Below are positions 27,803 to 36,148 of a DNA stretch of 64,000 nt, piece by piece. The stretch is from Lachnospiraceae bacterium (GTDB lineage Bacteria; Bacillota_A; Clostridia; Lachnospirales; Lachnospiraceae). The stretch is taken from NCBI GenBank assembly GCA_028694115.1, contig JAQUUB010000011.1, positions 46,915-110,914 on the forward strand. Direction: 5' to 3'. The position numbers and the translations under genes were made by a program. The notes under the pieces were generated by a model. It worked only from the letters and a program-made list of their open reading frames with translations. It had not been told where the DNA came from and made no database searches. Position 1 is the first letter of the stretch, and each line of letters begins with the position of its first letter.

Positions 27803-29563
27803 ATGAGAATCACCAATAAGATGATGACGAATTCATCACTGACCAATATTAATAAGAATAAATTGTATTTAGATAAATTAAATGAACAATTATCTTCTAA
27901 AAAGAAGATTTCAAGACCATCGGATGATCCAATTGTTGCAATTAGAGCCTTAAGACTTAGGAGCAATCTAACAGAAATCACACAATATTATGAAAAGAAT
28001 GTAAGTGATGCTGCATCATGGATTACTTCAACACAAACAGCAATTACATCTACCACGAAAGTATTAACTTCCATGCAAGCGCAACTTACCCAAGGTTCCA
28101 ATGGGGATAATACGATTGCAAGCAGAAATGCAATTATAGAGGAATTAAAGAATCTGTCAGATCAGATCAGAGATGATGGAAATGCACAATGTGATGGAAG
28201 AACATTGTTTACTGGATATCGAACAGGGACAGATTTGATGTTCACAAGTGATAGTACGGTTTCTTATCAGGATATTACAGAAAAATTTAATGCTTCCAGC
28301 ATATCGAAATATACACATGTAGCAAATGTACTTGATAAGAGCACAGATATAAGTGGATATTCAACATCAGGCGCAACGGAGCAGCAGATTAGTGCAAACG
28401 AAGTTTCCAGAATTCGATTGGCATATGATGATTTGGATTTACCACAGCTTAATAGAAAACTCGAAGCCGATGGCACATATAGTTATACGCAGGCAACCGA
28501 TTTATCGCTTATCTATCGTACATCGTTTAATGCAACGGCTTCCAATAATGGAACTCAAATTACAATAGCAAGTGGTAATTTGGCAGATACTGTTACATTA
28601 GTAAAAAACTCGTCAGGTGTGCTGACATTAGATGCATCTACTCCAGCAGGATATACGTTAACTCAAAATGACGATGATACTTATACATTAGAAGATGCAT
28701 CCGATAACGTTGTTAATTTAACGGCTTCGGGAAAAGTAAGTAATGCATATAAAGAAGAGAAGATGACTGTAAATATCACTAGTATTTCTGGGAATCAGAG
28801 TGTAATTGATGCAGCATATAGTCCGGCGGCGAATGCTATTAATTTTATTCCTGAAACAGGAGAACTAATCATAGGCAGTACAAGAGCAGCAACATTAGGA
28901 GCATTAAAGGACATTAATGGGGTATCTACAATTGAAATTGCTTATGACAAATCAGATTGGGAACAAAATGATTTAAGACCAGAGCATTATTTTAATTGCT
29001 ATGATCGAACCAATAATATCACATATAAATCCGCAAACCAGGAGATTTGTTATGATGTAAGTTCCAATCAGTCCATGAGAATTAATACGTCTGCATCAGA
29101 AGTATTTACGCATGATATTGCAAGAGATATTGATGAAATTATTGCAGCAATGGAAGGTGCAAATGCAGCACAAGAAAAAGTAGATGCCTTAACAAAACTT
29201 AAGAGTGATTCTACGGCTGATCAAACTAAGGTCACGACGCTTTTAGCAGCAGCGAATAAGGAACTTACCTTGACAAAGGATAAGTTACAGAAAATGTTTG
29301 AATCTGGAATTACGTCATTCCAGGGTTATATAAAAAATGCAACATTGGCAAATACAAATTCTGGTACTAGAACAACACGTTTAGATTTAGTAAAAAACAG
29401 GCTTTCAGAGTTAAAAACTACCGCAAAAGAACTAGCGGATACAAACGAAAATGTAACGATTTCTGATATAGCTATTGAAGTTAGTTCGGCAGAACTTATC
29501 TATAATGCCGCACTTATGGCAACAGGAAAAATTGCACAACAATCATTGTTGGATTATTTATAA
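27803..29563 (+). CDS. flgL: Flagellar hook-associated protein FlgL, enlarged
   Basis: 586 aa against ~300 for typical FlgL. The N-terminal flagellin-like segment (Met-Arg-Ile-Thr-Asn-Lys-Met-Met, then Arg-Pro-Ser-Asp-Asp-Pro) and the C-terminal helix ending Gln-Gln-Ser-Leu-Leu-Asp-Tyr-Leu are FlgL/HAP3. Between about residues 150 and 490 lies a large Thr/Ser/Asp-rich insertion, probably surface-exposed domains. It follows the second flgK by 36 bases with GAGAGGAG upstream. Forms the second ring of the hook-filament junction. Confidence 0.9.
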   Translation: MRITNKMMTNSSLTNINKNKLYLDKLNEQLSSKKKISRPSDDPIVAIRALRLRSNLTEITQYYEKNVSDAASWITSTQTAITSTTKVLTSMQAQLTQGSNGDNTIASRNAIIEELKNLSDQIRDDGNAQCDGRTLFTGYRTGTDLMFTSDSTVSYQDITEKFNASSISKYTHVANVLDKSTDISGYSTSGATEQQISANEVSRIRLAYDDLDLPQLNRKLEADGTYSYTQATDLSLIYRTSFNATASNNGTQITIASGNLADTVTLVKNSSGVLTLDASTPAGYTLTQNDDDTYTLEDASDNVVNLTASGKVSNAYKEEKMTVNITSISGNQSVIDAAYSPAANAINFIPETGELIIGSTRAATLGALKDINGVSTIEIAYDKSDWEQNDLRPEHYFNCYDRTNNITYKSANQEICYDVSSNQSMRINTSASEVFTHDIARDIDEIIAAMEGANAAQEKVDALTKLKSDSTADQTKVTTLLAAANKELTLTKDKLQKMFESGITSFQGYIKNATLANTNSGTRTTRLDLVKNRLSELKTTAKELADTNENVTISDIAIEVSSAELIYNAALMATGKIAQQSLLDYL

Positions 29564-29599
29564 TTCCTGAGAATTACCAAATCTCACATGGAAGAAGTC

Positions 29600-29638
29600 G
29601 CAAGCGCCTTCTCCTTAATTATTATTTGTTCCGCTTGC
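29600..29638 (+). promoter_or_regulatory. Stem-loop in the fliW leader
   Basis: GCAAGCG (29600-29606) pairs with CGCTTGC (29632-29638) around a 25-nt loop, about 20 bases before the fliW start. It has no T tract, so it is not a standard terminator; RNA processing or translation control are possible. Confidence 0.35.
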
Positions 29639-29656
29639 AGAAATGGGGTTAAAAAA

Positions 29657-30118
29657 ATGATTATAAAAACAAAAGCATTTGATGAAATTTCTATTGATGA
29701 GGATAAAATTATCCGCTTTGAAAATGGAATTATTGGTTTTCCGGAATTAAAAGATTTTGCACTTGTACACGATATGGAGAAAACAGATGGTACTCTTTCT
29801 TGGATGATTTCCATACAGGAGCCGGCATTTTCAATACCAGTGATTGATCCTCTAGTCGTAGAAAATAGCTATAATCCAGAAGTGGAAGAGGAACTATTGA
29901 AGTCAATTGGTGAGTTAAGTCCAGAGGAAATGCTTGTATTAGTTACACTTACAGTTCCTTCCGATATTACAAAAATGTCTATCAACTTAAGAGCTCCAAT
30001 TATTATCAATGCAACTGAAAAAAAAGCATGTCAAATTATTATTGATGGAGAAGAATACGCTGTTAAATTTCCTGTTTATGATTTGTTAAAGGCTTCAAAA
30101 GAGAAGGCGGGTGAATAG
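29657..30118 (+). CDS. fliW: Flagellar assembly factor FliW
   Basis: 153 aa from ATG 29657, where the conserved FliW start Met-Ile-Ile-Lys-Thr-Lys and Ile-Arg-Phe-Glu-Asn-Gly-Ile-Ile-Gly-Phe-Pro-Glu begins; an upstream in-frame ATG at 29588 has no conserved residues. FliW binds flagellin and, when free, binds CsrA and lifts its repression of flagellin translation. Its stop codon is two bases before csrA, the usual fliW-csrA pairing of Gram-positives. Confidence 0.93.
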   Translation: MIIKTKAFDEISIDEDKIIRFENGIIGFPELKDFALVHDMEKTDGTLSWMISIQEPAFSIPVIDPLVVENSYNPEVEEELLKSIGELSPEEMLVLVTLTVPSDITKMSINLRAPIIINATEKKACQIIIDGEEYAVKFPVYDLLKASKEKAGE

Positions 30119-30119
30119 T

Positions 30120-30338
30120 ATGCTGGCATTGTCAAGAAAAAAGAATGAGGCATTAATCATTAATAACAATATAGAGATTACTATTCTGGATATAAAGGGT
30201 GACCAAGTGAAAATTGGTATTACAGCTCCTAAGGAAGTACCAGTTTATCGGAAGGAAGTATATCTACAAATACAAGAGGCAAACAAAGAGTCTATGTCAG
30301 GAAATGGAATTGACATTTTAAAAGATTTTTTAGGATAA
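30120..30338 (+). CDS. csrA: Carbon storage/flagellin translation regulator CsrA
   Basis: 72 aa from ATG 30120 (a GTG at 30111 inside fliW is rejected). Shows Met-Leu-Ala-Leu-Ser-Arg-Lys, Val-Lys-Ile-Gly-Ile-Thr-Ala-Pro and the RNA-contacting Val-Tyr-Arg-Lys-Glu-Val-Tyr. CsrA dimers bind GGA motifs in hairpin loops and block ribosome sites. The two flagellin leaders downstream each carry a GGA-loop hairpin paired with a GGA in the Shine-Dalgarno, making them its expected targets. Confidence 0.95.
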   Translation: MLALSRKKNEALIINNNIEITILDIKGDQVKIGITAPKEVPVYRKEVYLQIQEANKESMSGNGIDILKDFLG

Positions 30339-30358
30339 AGGAATTCGTTAGTAAAGTA

Positions 30359-30385
30359 TTAATTTTTTAAAATTTATGCCGATAT
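30359..30385 (+). promoter_or_regulatory. Sigma-28-like promoter before flaG
   Basis: CCGATAT (30379-30385) preceded 16 bases earlier by TTAA (30359-30362). The -10 matches exactly; the -35 is the same TTAA variant as in the second flagellin promoter. Confidence 0.6.
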
Positions 30386-30443
30386 ATTGTGAAAGAGTAT
30401 TTCGTTTCGTGACATTTGTTAATCTCACACGGAGGTGTTTGGA

Positions 30444-30875
30444 ATGGCTATAGAACCATTAAGCAGTGCAATGACCTATCAGGCAGCACCAATGCAACAA
30501 TCAGTATCGTTGAAACCAGCAGTAGAATATACGGAAACTGGGACACAGGATGCAGCAGGAAATGTTGATCATACAACTGTGAAAATTGTAAAAGCAGAGG
30601 ATAAGCAAGAAAGCGGCTATTCTGCGCAAGATCAAGAAGAAGCGGCGATGCAGCAAGAAAATGAAAAAATCAAAAAGTATATTGATGATTTAAATAAAAA
30701 GATGAATAATTCGGAAGCTCAATTTGGGATACATGAAGCTACGAACAGGGTAACTATTAAAATAGTCGACAAAAAAACCAAAGAAGTAATTAAAGAATTT
30801 CCCCCTGAAAAAACATTAGATATGATAGCAAAGGCGTGGGAATTAGCAGGGATTCTCGTCGATGAAAAGAGATAG
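30444..30875 (+). CDS. flaG: FlaG-family flagellar protein
   Basis: 143 aa from ATG 30444 (GGAGGTG at 30431-30437). The N-terminal ~75 residues are low-complexity (Gln/Ala/Glu). The C-terminal ~70 are the FlaG domain: Ala-Thr-Asn-Arg-Val-Thr-Ile-Lys-Ile-Val-Asp, Glu-Val-Ile-Lys-Glu-Phe-Pro-Pro-Glu-Lys and a closing Gly-Ile-Leu-Val-Asp-Glu. FlaG is linked to filament length control. It has its own sigma-28-like promoter and precedes fliD by 10 bases. Confidence 0.88.
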   Translation: MAIEPLSSAMTYQAAPMQQSVSLKPAVEYTETGTQDAAGNVDHTTVKIVKAEDKQESGYSAQDQEEAAMQQENEKIKKYIDDLNKKMNNSEAQFGIHEATNRVTIKIVDKKTKEVIKEFPPEKTLDMIAKAWELAGILVDEKR

Positions 30876-30885
30876 GAGTGATTGA

Positions 30886-33003
30886 ATGTCAATTCGATTA
30901 TCAGGACTAGTATCAGGAATGGATACGGACTCTATGGTTAAAGAGTTAGTAAAAGCATATAGTACAAAAAAGGATGATTTAGTTAAGGCTCAAACCAAAT
31001 TATCATGGACTCAGGATGCATGGAAGTCAGTAAATACAAAGATCTATTCTTTTTATGGTAAGACTTTAAGCAATATGAGGTTTTCTACTAGTTATAATTC
31101 CAAGTCAACGAGTGTTTCAGATACGAGCAAAGCAAGCGTAATTGCTGGAGACGGAGCAGTATCTGGTTCACAAAGTCTGGCAGTAAAGCAGTTAGCAAAG
31201 GCTGGCTATTTAACAGGTGGAAAGATAACAACAAAGGTATCTGGGGATAGTATCACTCCGACAGCAAATACAACTTTGGCAGATATTGGAGTTACTGCGG
31301 ACTCTACCTTTACTTTGACATCTGGTGGGAAAAATTATACAATCGATTTAAAGACAACCAGCAAATTGAGTGATATTGCTACCCAATTGTCGGATGCAGG
31401 TGTAGGAGCAAGCTACGATGCAACGAATCAGAGATTTTTTATTAATGCAAAAACAACTGGAAAAGACAGTGATTTTTCTTTGACAGCTGATTCATTAACG
31501 GCAATTAGTTCGATGACGGCAATTGGAATTTATACGGGCAGTGATGTAACACAAAATCCTGCATATACGACATGGGCAAATTATGTTGGAGCAACTGATG
31601 AAGATACAATAAGTAACATGTCTGATATTATTGCTACGGAGGTTGCAAAAAGAATAGCAGCCAATCAGACAATTATTGATAATGCCAATTCTATTATTGA
31701 TACCAATAATACTTATTTGACTAATTGTGGTTCAGATAGCAATGTACTGTATCAGGCAGCAGAGAATAAATTGACAGATCCAGTTACCTTGTTAAATGAC
31801 TATGGGATTGCAGCAGATAGTACATTAAGTGATAGTGAAAAAATAGCAGTGATATTAACAAAGGATTTAGCAGATGCAAACGCTACGGGTTCCACTGCCA
31901 CAGCAGAAGAGAAGGCAGCTTTGGTAACAGCGGTTTCGCTGGCTACCAATATAGTAAACGCAAATACAAATATTACAAATGCAAATGCATCCATAGATAC
32001 GGCGCAAGACAATATTGATAGTGCTGAAGGAAATGTAAAAACAGAATATTTAGAGAAGGCAAATACCGCATATGAAATTGTTAATGGTACAGCCGGTAGT
32101 ACGGGTGCATCAACCGCGGTACGTATTAATGGACAGGATGGTGAAATCTTTTTAAATGGAGCTCAGTTTACATCTACATCAAATACATTCAGTATCAATG
32201 GATTAACGATTACAGCAAAGGAAACAACAGGTCTAAAGGCTGATGCAACAGCGGATCTTGATGATGCGGATAATTATAATACAGTAAGCCTTACCACGGA
32301 TATGGATGTTAGTGGAATCTATGATAATATTAAGAGCTTTTTTAAAGAGTATAATACGCTAATTAAAGAGTTGGATTCTTTGTACGGCGCAGATTCTGCA
32401 AAAGGTTTTGAGCCCTTAACCAGCGATGAAAAGGATGCCATGACGGATACGGAAATCGAGGATTGGGAGAAGAAGATTAAGGATGCATTGCTAAGAAGGG
32501 ATGATACGCTAGATGGAGTGATTAACTCCATGAAAACAGCTATGGCTGAGACTTATACCATTGATGGCAGTCAGACAAGCTTATCTACATATGGTATCAA
32601 TACGTTAAGTTATTTTTTATCAGGCGACAATGAAAAGGGTGTTTATCATATTGATGGGGATTCGGATGATACTTCAACTTCTGAAGCAGCAGATAAATTA
32701 AAGACTGCTATTGCCAAAGACCCAGAGAGCGTAGCTAATTTCTTTCAGCAATTAACATCGGGATTATATACTCAATTAAGTAAAAAAATGAGCTCTACAA
32801 CAATGAGAAGTGCTTATACCGTTTATAATGATAAACAGATAAAAAAGGATTATGATGATTACAAGACTAAAATTTCTGATCAGGAGAAAAAACTCAAAAA
32901 TATAGAAGACAAATACTACAAACAGTTTTCGGCTATGGAGGCAGCAATGTCAAAATTGAATTCTAGTCAGTCTGCTCTTTCAGGTTTACTCGGAAATTCA
33001 TAA
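30886..33003 (+). CDS. fliD: Flagellar filament cap protein FliD
   Basis: 705 aa, longer than the usual 450-550. The N-terminus (Ser-Gly-Leu-Val-Ser-Gly-Met-Asp-Thr-Asp-Ser-Met-Val) and the C-terminal coiled coil (Asp-Tyr-Lys-Thr-Lys-Ile-Ser-Asp-Gln-Glu-Lys-Lys-Leu, then Gln-Phe-Ser-Ala-Met-Glu-Ala-Ala-Met) are HAP2/FliD. An insertion at ~238-388 is unusually rich in Ala, Asn, Thr, Asp and Ile, likely a helical or coiled-coil outer domain. The protein caps the growing filament and helps flagellin fold. Confidence 0.92.
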   Translation: MSIRLSGLVSGMDTDSMVKELVKAYSTKKDDLVKAQTKLSWTQDAWKSVNTKIYSFYGKTLSNMRFSTSYNSKSTSVSDTSKASVIAGDGAVSGSQSLAVKQLAKAGYLTGGKITTKVSGDSITPTANTTLADIGVTADSTFTLTSGGKNYTIDLKTTSKLSDIATQLSDAGVGASYDATNQRFFINAKTTGKDSDFSLTADSLTAISSMTAIGIYTGSDVTQNPAYTTWANYVGATDEDTISNMSDIIATEVAKRIAANQTIIDNANSIIDTNNTYLTNCGSDSNVLYQAAENKLTDPVTLLNDYGIAADSTLSDSEKIAVILTKDLADANATGSTATAEEKAALVTAVSLATNIVNANTNITNANASIDTAQDNIDSAEGNVKTEYLEKANTAYEIVNGTAGSTGASTAVRINGQDGEIFLNGAQFTSTSNTFSINGLTITAKETTGLKADATADLDDADNYNTVSLTTDMDVSGIYDNIKSFFKEYNTLIKELDSLYGADSAKGFEPLTSDEKDAMTDTEIEDWEKKIKDALLRRDDTLDGVINSMKTAMAETYTIDGSQTSLSTYGINTLSYFLSGDNEKGVYHIDGDSDDTSTSEAADKLKTAIAKDPESVANFFQQLTSGLYTQLSKKMSSTTMRSAYTVYNDKQIKKDYDDYKTKISDQEKKLKNIEDKYYKQFSAMEAAMSKLNSSQSALSGLLGNS

Positions 33004-33037
33004 AAGAAAAGTGGATAGTTAGTCAAGGAGGATTACT

Positions 33038-33418
33038 ATGGCATTAAATAATGCATATGCCCAATATTCAAATAGCAAGGTACTTACTGCTTCACCAGCA
33101 GAGCTTACATTAATGTTGTATGAAGGAACAATTAAATTTTGTAATATTGCTATTATGGGGATAGAACAGCAAAATATGGAGAAAGCTCATAATAATATCA
33201 TGAAGGTTCAAAGAATTATTGAAGAATTTCAAATTACTTTGAATCATGATTATTCAGTAGCTAAGGATTTTGATGCTGTATACAATTACTTATTAAAGAG
33301 ACTTGTTGAGGCCAATCTGAAGAAAGATAAAGAGATCCTTGAGGAAGTCTTAGTACATCTTAGAACCATGCGTGATACCTGGAAAGAAGTAATGAAAAGG
33401 GCTAAATACAATGAATAA
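33038..33418 (+). CDS. fliS: Flagellin export chaperone FliS
   Basis: 126 aa, four-helix FliS: Ala-Tyr-Ala-Gln-Tyr near the N-terminus, Ser-Pro-Ala-Glu-Leu-Thr-Leu-Met-Leu-Tyr-Glu-Gly (typical FliS block) and Arg-Thr-Met-Arg-Asp-Thr-Trp near the end. Binds the flagellin C-terminus in the cytoplasm and keeps it unfolded. Preceded by AAGGAGG; overlaps the next gene by 8 bases. Confidence 0.95.
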   Translation: MALNNAYAQYSNSKVLTASPAELTLMLYEGTIKFCNIAIMGIEQQNMEKAHNNIMKVQRIIEEFQITLNHDYSVAKDFDAVYNYLLKRLVEANLKKDKEILEEVLVHLRTMRDTWKEVMKRAKYNE

Positions 33419-33887
33419 TAATTACATTCTGATTTTAATAGAAAGTCTTCAAAAGAAGATAAAAGTGTTAGATGAAATTATTGTAAAAAATACGGAACAG
33501 ACTTCGCTGGTTTCAAAGAAGGATTTAGATTTAGAGAAATTTGACAAAAATGTAGATGAGAAGGAAAAGCTTATTGAAGAATTAAATTTACTTGATCAGG
33601 GATTTGAAGCTGTATACGATCGGATTAAAGAAGAGTTTATTTCGAATAAGAATTTGTACAAAAAGGAAATTAGTACTTTACAGGATCTGATTAGTCAAAT
33701 AACTGAGAAAAGTATGAAAATTCAGGCAGAGGAAGAAAGAAACCGTAAAATGATAGTGAGTCATATGGCACTTGAAAAGAACAAGATCAGACAGGCAAAA
33801 ACAAATAGTAAAGTTGCTACAAATTATTATACAAGTATGAAAAATATTAATACGGTAGATCCTCAATTTATGGATAAAAAAAAATAG
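33411..33887 (+). CDS. Small coiled-coil flagellar protein, FliT/FlgN-like chaperone candidate
   Basis: 158 aa, strongly charged, almost wholly helical with heptad patterns (~10-120) and a basic tail. No safe family motif is visible. Its place, overlapping fliS by 8 bases and before the flagellins, is where fliT or a similar export chaperone lies in many Firmicutes. A function as FliD chaperone is inferred from synteny only. Confidence 0.6.
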   Translation: MNNNYILILIESLQKKIKVLDEIIVKNTEQTSLVSKKDLDLEKFDKNVDEKEKLIEELNLLDQGFEAVYDRIKEEFISNKNLYKKEISTLQDLISQITEKSMKIQAEEERNRKMIVSHMALEKNKIRQAKTNSKVATNYYTSMKNINTVDPQFMDKKK

Positions 33888-33909
33888 TTAATAAAGATAG
33901 TATTCGGTA

Positions 33910-33936
33910 TAAAGATTTTAAGAATAATGCCGATAT
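33910..33936 (+). promoter_or_regulatory. Sigma-28 promoter of flagellin gene 1
   Basis: TAAA (33910-33913), 16-base spacer, CCGATAT (33930-33936): a full consensus match, giving a ~125-nt leader. Confidence 0.85.
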
Positions 33937-34030
33937 ATTATACAAGTAAAGAAACTTACTTAAACCAAAGTAATGATTTTCTTAGTGGAGACGTACGATT
34001 AGGGAAAATTATTACAACCAATTAAAATGA

Positions 34031-34062
34031 GTGGCAAGGATGCCACCATAAATTCAAGGAGG
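34031..34062 (+). promoter_or_regulatory. Predicted CsrA-binding site in flagellin 1 leader
   Basis: A perfect 6-bp stem GTGGCA/TGCCAC closes the loop AGGA (34037-34040). The Shine-Dalgarno AAGGAGG (34056-34062) holds a second GGA exactly 20 nt later. This resembles the two CsrA sites of the Bacillus subtilis hag leader. Confidence 0.7.
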
Positions 34063-34069
34063 AAAAATT

Positions 34070-34891
34070 ATGGTAGTACAACACAACATGACATCGATGA
34101 ACTCTAACAGACAGTTAGGAATCACAACAAAAGCTCAGGCATCTTCAACAGAGAAATTATCTTCTGGTTATAAAATCAACCGTGCAGCAGATGATGCAGC
34201 AGGATTGACAATCAGCGAGAAAATGAGAAGTCAGATCAGAGGATTAACTCAGGCATCTAACAATGCTCAGGATGGTGTATCTTGTGTACAGACAGCAGAA
34301 GGTGCGTTAACAGAAGTTCATTCTATGTTACAGAGAATGAATGAGTTAGCAATCAAAGCTTCTAACGGTACGAACACTTCAGCAGATAGAAAAGCTGTTC
34401 AGGAAGAAGTAACAGCACTTATTTCTGAAATCGACAGAGTTCAACAGTCCACACAGTTCAACACATTGAATCTGTTAAACGGTGAGTTTTCAGATGGTAA
34501 ATCATTACAGGTTGGTGCAGCGAATACGACATCACAGGAAATCAATATTAAGATTGATAACATGAACGCTTCCAGCTTAGGTGTTAAGTCAGTATGTATG
34601 ACAGACCAGGTTTCAGCTAAAGCAGCTATTTCTAGTATTACAAAAGCGATCGCTAAGGTTTCGAAACAACGTTCCGCACTTGGAGCAGTTCAGAACAGAC
34701 TTGAGCACACAATCTCCAACTTAGATAACGTTGTTGAAAATACAACAGCAGCTGAATCTTCAATCCGTGATACAGATATGGCAACAGAGATGGTTAACTA
34801 CAGCAAGAATAATATTCTTGCACAGGCAGGACAGTCAATGCTTGCTCAGGCTAACCAGGCTACACAGGGTGTTTTATCTTTACTTGGATAA
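34070..34891 (+). CDS. fliC: Flagellin 1
   Basis: 273 aa, a minimal flagellin with only the D0/D1 helices and almost no variable outer domain. N-terminal Asn-Ser-Asn-Arg-Gln-Leu, Lys-Leu-Ser-Ser-Gly-Tyr-Lys-Ile-Asn-Arg-Ala-Ala-Asp-Asp-Ala-Ala-Gly and the C-terminal Ala-Asn-Gln-Ala-Thr-Gln-Gly-Val-Leu-Ser-Leu-Leu are diagnostic. Ser/Thr/Asn residues in the central part are likely acceptors for the glycans made by the island downstream. Own sigma-28 promoter, a CsrA-type leader and its own terminator. About 97-98% identical by eye to the second flagellin. Confidence 0.97.
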   Translation: MVVQHNMTSMNSNRQLGITTKAQASSTEKLSSGYKINRAADDAAGLTISEKMRSQIRGLTQASNNAQDGVSCVQTAEGALTEVHSMLQRMNELAIKASNGTNTSADRKAVQEEVTALISEIDRVQQSTQFNTLNLLNGEFSDGKSLQVGAANTTSQEINIKIDNMNASSLGVKSVCMTDQVSAKAAISSITKAIAKVSKQRSALGAVQNRLEHTISNLDNVVENTTAAESSIRDTDMATEMVNYSKNNILAQAGQSMLAQANQATQGVLSLLG

Positions 34892-34916
34892 TACCACTAA
34901 AATCGTACGTACTCAT

Positions 34917-34952
34917 AGAGACCAGCATACTTTCGGTATGCTGGTCTCTTTT
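34917..34952 (+). terminator. Terminator after flagellin 1
   Basis: Perfect 14-bp stem (34917-34930 with 34936-34949), 5-base loop, short T tail. It separates the two flagellin units. Confidence 0.85.
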
Positions 34953-34990
34953 GGATATATAGAAAAAATAAAAAAATGTTAGTATTGGGG

Positions 34991-35017
34991 TTAAGTATTG
35001 CAAAAAGGTTCCGATAT
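34991..35017 (+). promoter_or_regulatory. Sigma-28-like promoter of flagellin gene 2
   Basis: TTAA (34991-34994), 16-base spacer, CCGATAT (35011-35017). Weaker -35 than the flagellin 1 promoter (TTAA instead of TAAA). Confidence 0.75.
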
Positions 35018-35088
35018 ATATTACAAGTAAATAACAACGTAAACAATTATAGGAAAGAAAAAATATATTTGTTGCGATAATTAAATTT

Positions 35089-35121
35089 TGCGGTATGGAT
35101 ACCGCAACCATTTCAAGGAGG
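35089..35121 (+). promoter_or_regulatory. Predicted CsrA-binding site in flagellin 2 leader
   Basis: A perfect 7-bp stem TGCGGTA/TACCGCA closes the loop TGGA (35096-35099); the Shine-Dalgarno AAGGAGG (35115-35121) holds a second GGA again exactly 20 nt downstream. Stem sequence differs from the flagellin 1 leader while geometry is kept. Confidence 0.7.
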
Positions 35122-35128
35122 AATAATT

Positions 35129-35953
35129 ATGGTAGTACAGCATAATATGACATCAATGAACTCTAACAGACAGTTAGGAATTACAACAAAGGCTCAGGCA
35201 TCTTCAACAGAGAAATTATCTTCAGGCTACAAAATCAACCGTGCAGCAGATGATGCAGCGGGATTGACAATCAGTGAGAAAATGAGAAGTCAGATCAGAG
35301 GATTAACTCAGGCATCTTCCAACGCTCAGGATGGTATTTCTTGTGTACAAACAGCAGAAGGTGCGTTAACAGAAGTTCACTCTATGTTACAGAGAATGAA
35401 TGAATTAGCAATCAAAGCTTCGAACGGTACGAATACTTCAGCAGATAGAAAAGCTGTTCAGGAAGAAGTAACAGCACTTATCTCTGAAATCGACAGAGTT
35501 CAACAGTCCACACAGTTCAACACATTGAATCTGTTAAATGGTGAGTTTTCAGATGGTAAATCATTACAGGTTGGTGCAGCGAATACGACATCACAGGAAA
35601 TTAATATTAAAATTGATAACATGAATGCTTCCAGCTTAGGTGTTAAGTCAGTATGTATGACAGACCAGGTTTCAGCAAAAGCAGCTATTTCTAACATTAC
35701 AACAGCAATCGCTAAGGTTTCGAAACAACGTTCCGCACTTGGAGCAGTTCAGAACAGACTTGAGCACACAATCGCCAACTTAGATAACGTTGTTGAAAAT
35801 ACAACAGCAGCTGAATCTTCTATCCGTGATACAGATATGGCAACAGAAATGGTTAACTACAGCAAGAACAATATTCTTGCACAGGCAGGACAATCAATGC
35901 TTGCTCAGGCTAATCAGGCTACTCAAGGCGTATTATCAATTTTACAGGGTTAA
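35129..35953 (+). CDS. fliC: Flagellin 2
   Basis: 274 aa, minimal D0/D1 flagellin nearly identical to flagellin 1. The few differences include Asn to Ser and Val to Ile near residue 65-70, Ser-Ile-Thr-Lys to Asn-Ile-Thr-Thr near 185-190, Ser to Ala in Leu-Glu-His-Thr-Ile-x-Asn, and the last residues (Ile-Leu-Gln-Gly). Own sigma-28-like promoter, CsrA-type leader and terminator. The even similarity along the gene suggests gene conversion or recent duplication. Confidence 0.97.
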   Translation: MVVQHNMTSMNSNRQLGITTKAQASSTEKLSSGYKINRAADDAAGLTISEKMRSQIRGLTQASSNAQDGISCVQTAEGALTEVHSMLQRMNELAIKASNGTNTSADRKAVQEEVTALISEIDRVQQSTQFNTLNLLNGEFSDGKSLQVGAANTTSQEINIKIDNMNASSLGVKSVCMTDQVSAKAAISNITTAIAKVSKQRSALGAVQNRLEHTIANLDNVVENTTAAESSIRDTDMATEMVNYSKNNILAQAGQSMLAQANQATQGVLSILQG

Positions 35954-35970
35954 TGATTTCTTAAAATATG

Positions 35971-36023
35971 AAAGGAACCGATTATTCGGTTCCTTTTTAA
36001 ATTCACCCTATGTGGGTGAATTT
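35971..36023 (+). terminator. Tandem hairpins after flagellin 2
   Basis: First stem AAAGGAACCGA (35971-35981) with TCGGTTCCTTT (35986-35996) and a T-rich tail is a good terminator. A second perfect stem (35999-36008 with 36014-36023) follows without a T tract. Confidence 0.8.
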
Positions 36024-36088
36024 AAAAAGATAGTTAAAAGAAATATGACTGTAATTTACAGGAAGTTAATGCTCATTATGTTGTATTA

Positions 36089-36097
36089 TGGTACAAT
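36089..36097 (+). promoter_or_regulatory. Extended -10 promoter candidate at the head of the glycosylation island
   Basis: TGGTACAAT is an extended -10 (TG-n-TACAAT) about 50 bases before the first island gene; no good -35 is present. If used, the island would be sigma-A rather than sigma-28 dependent. Confidence 0.4.
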
Positions 36098-36148
36098 ATA
36101 AGAAAAGTACGAAGTGTGAAAGTTATTTGTGTTTAGGTGGGTGTAAAA

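Noticed and set aside
34070..35953. Twin flagellin region as a transposon-type direct repeat
   Set aside because: The repeat is bounded by coding sequence; promoters, leaders and terminators differ, so this is gene duplication or conversion.
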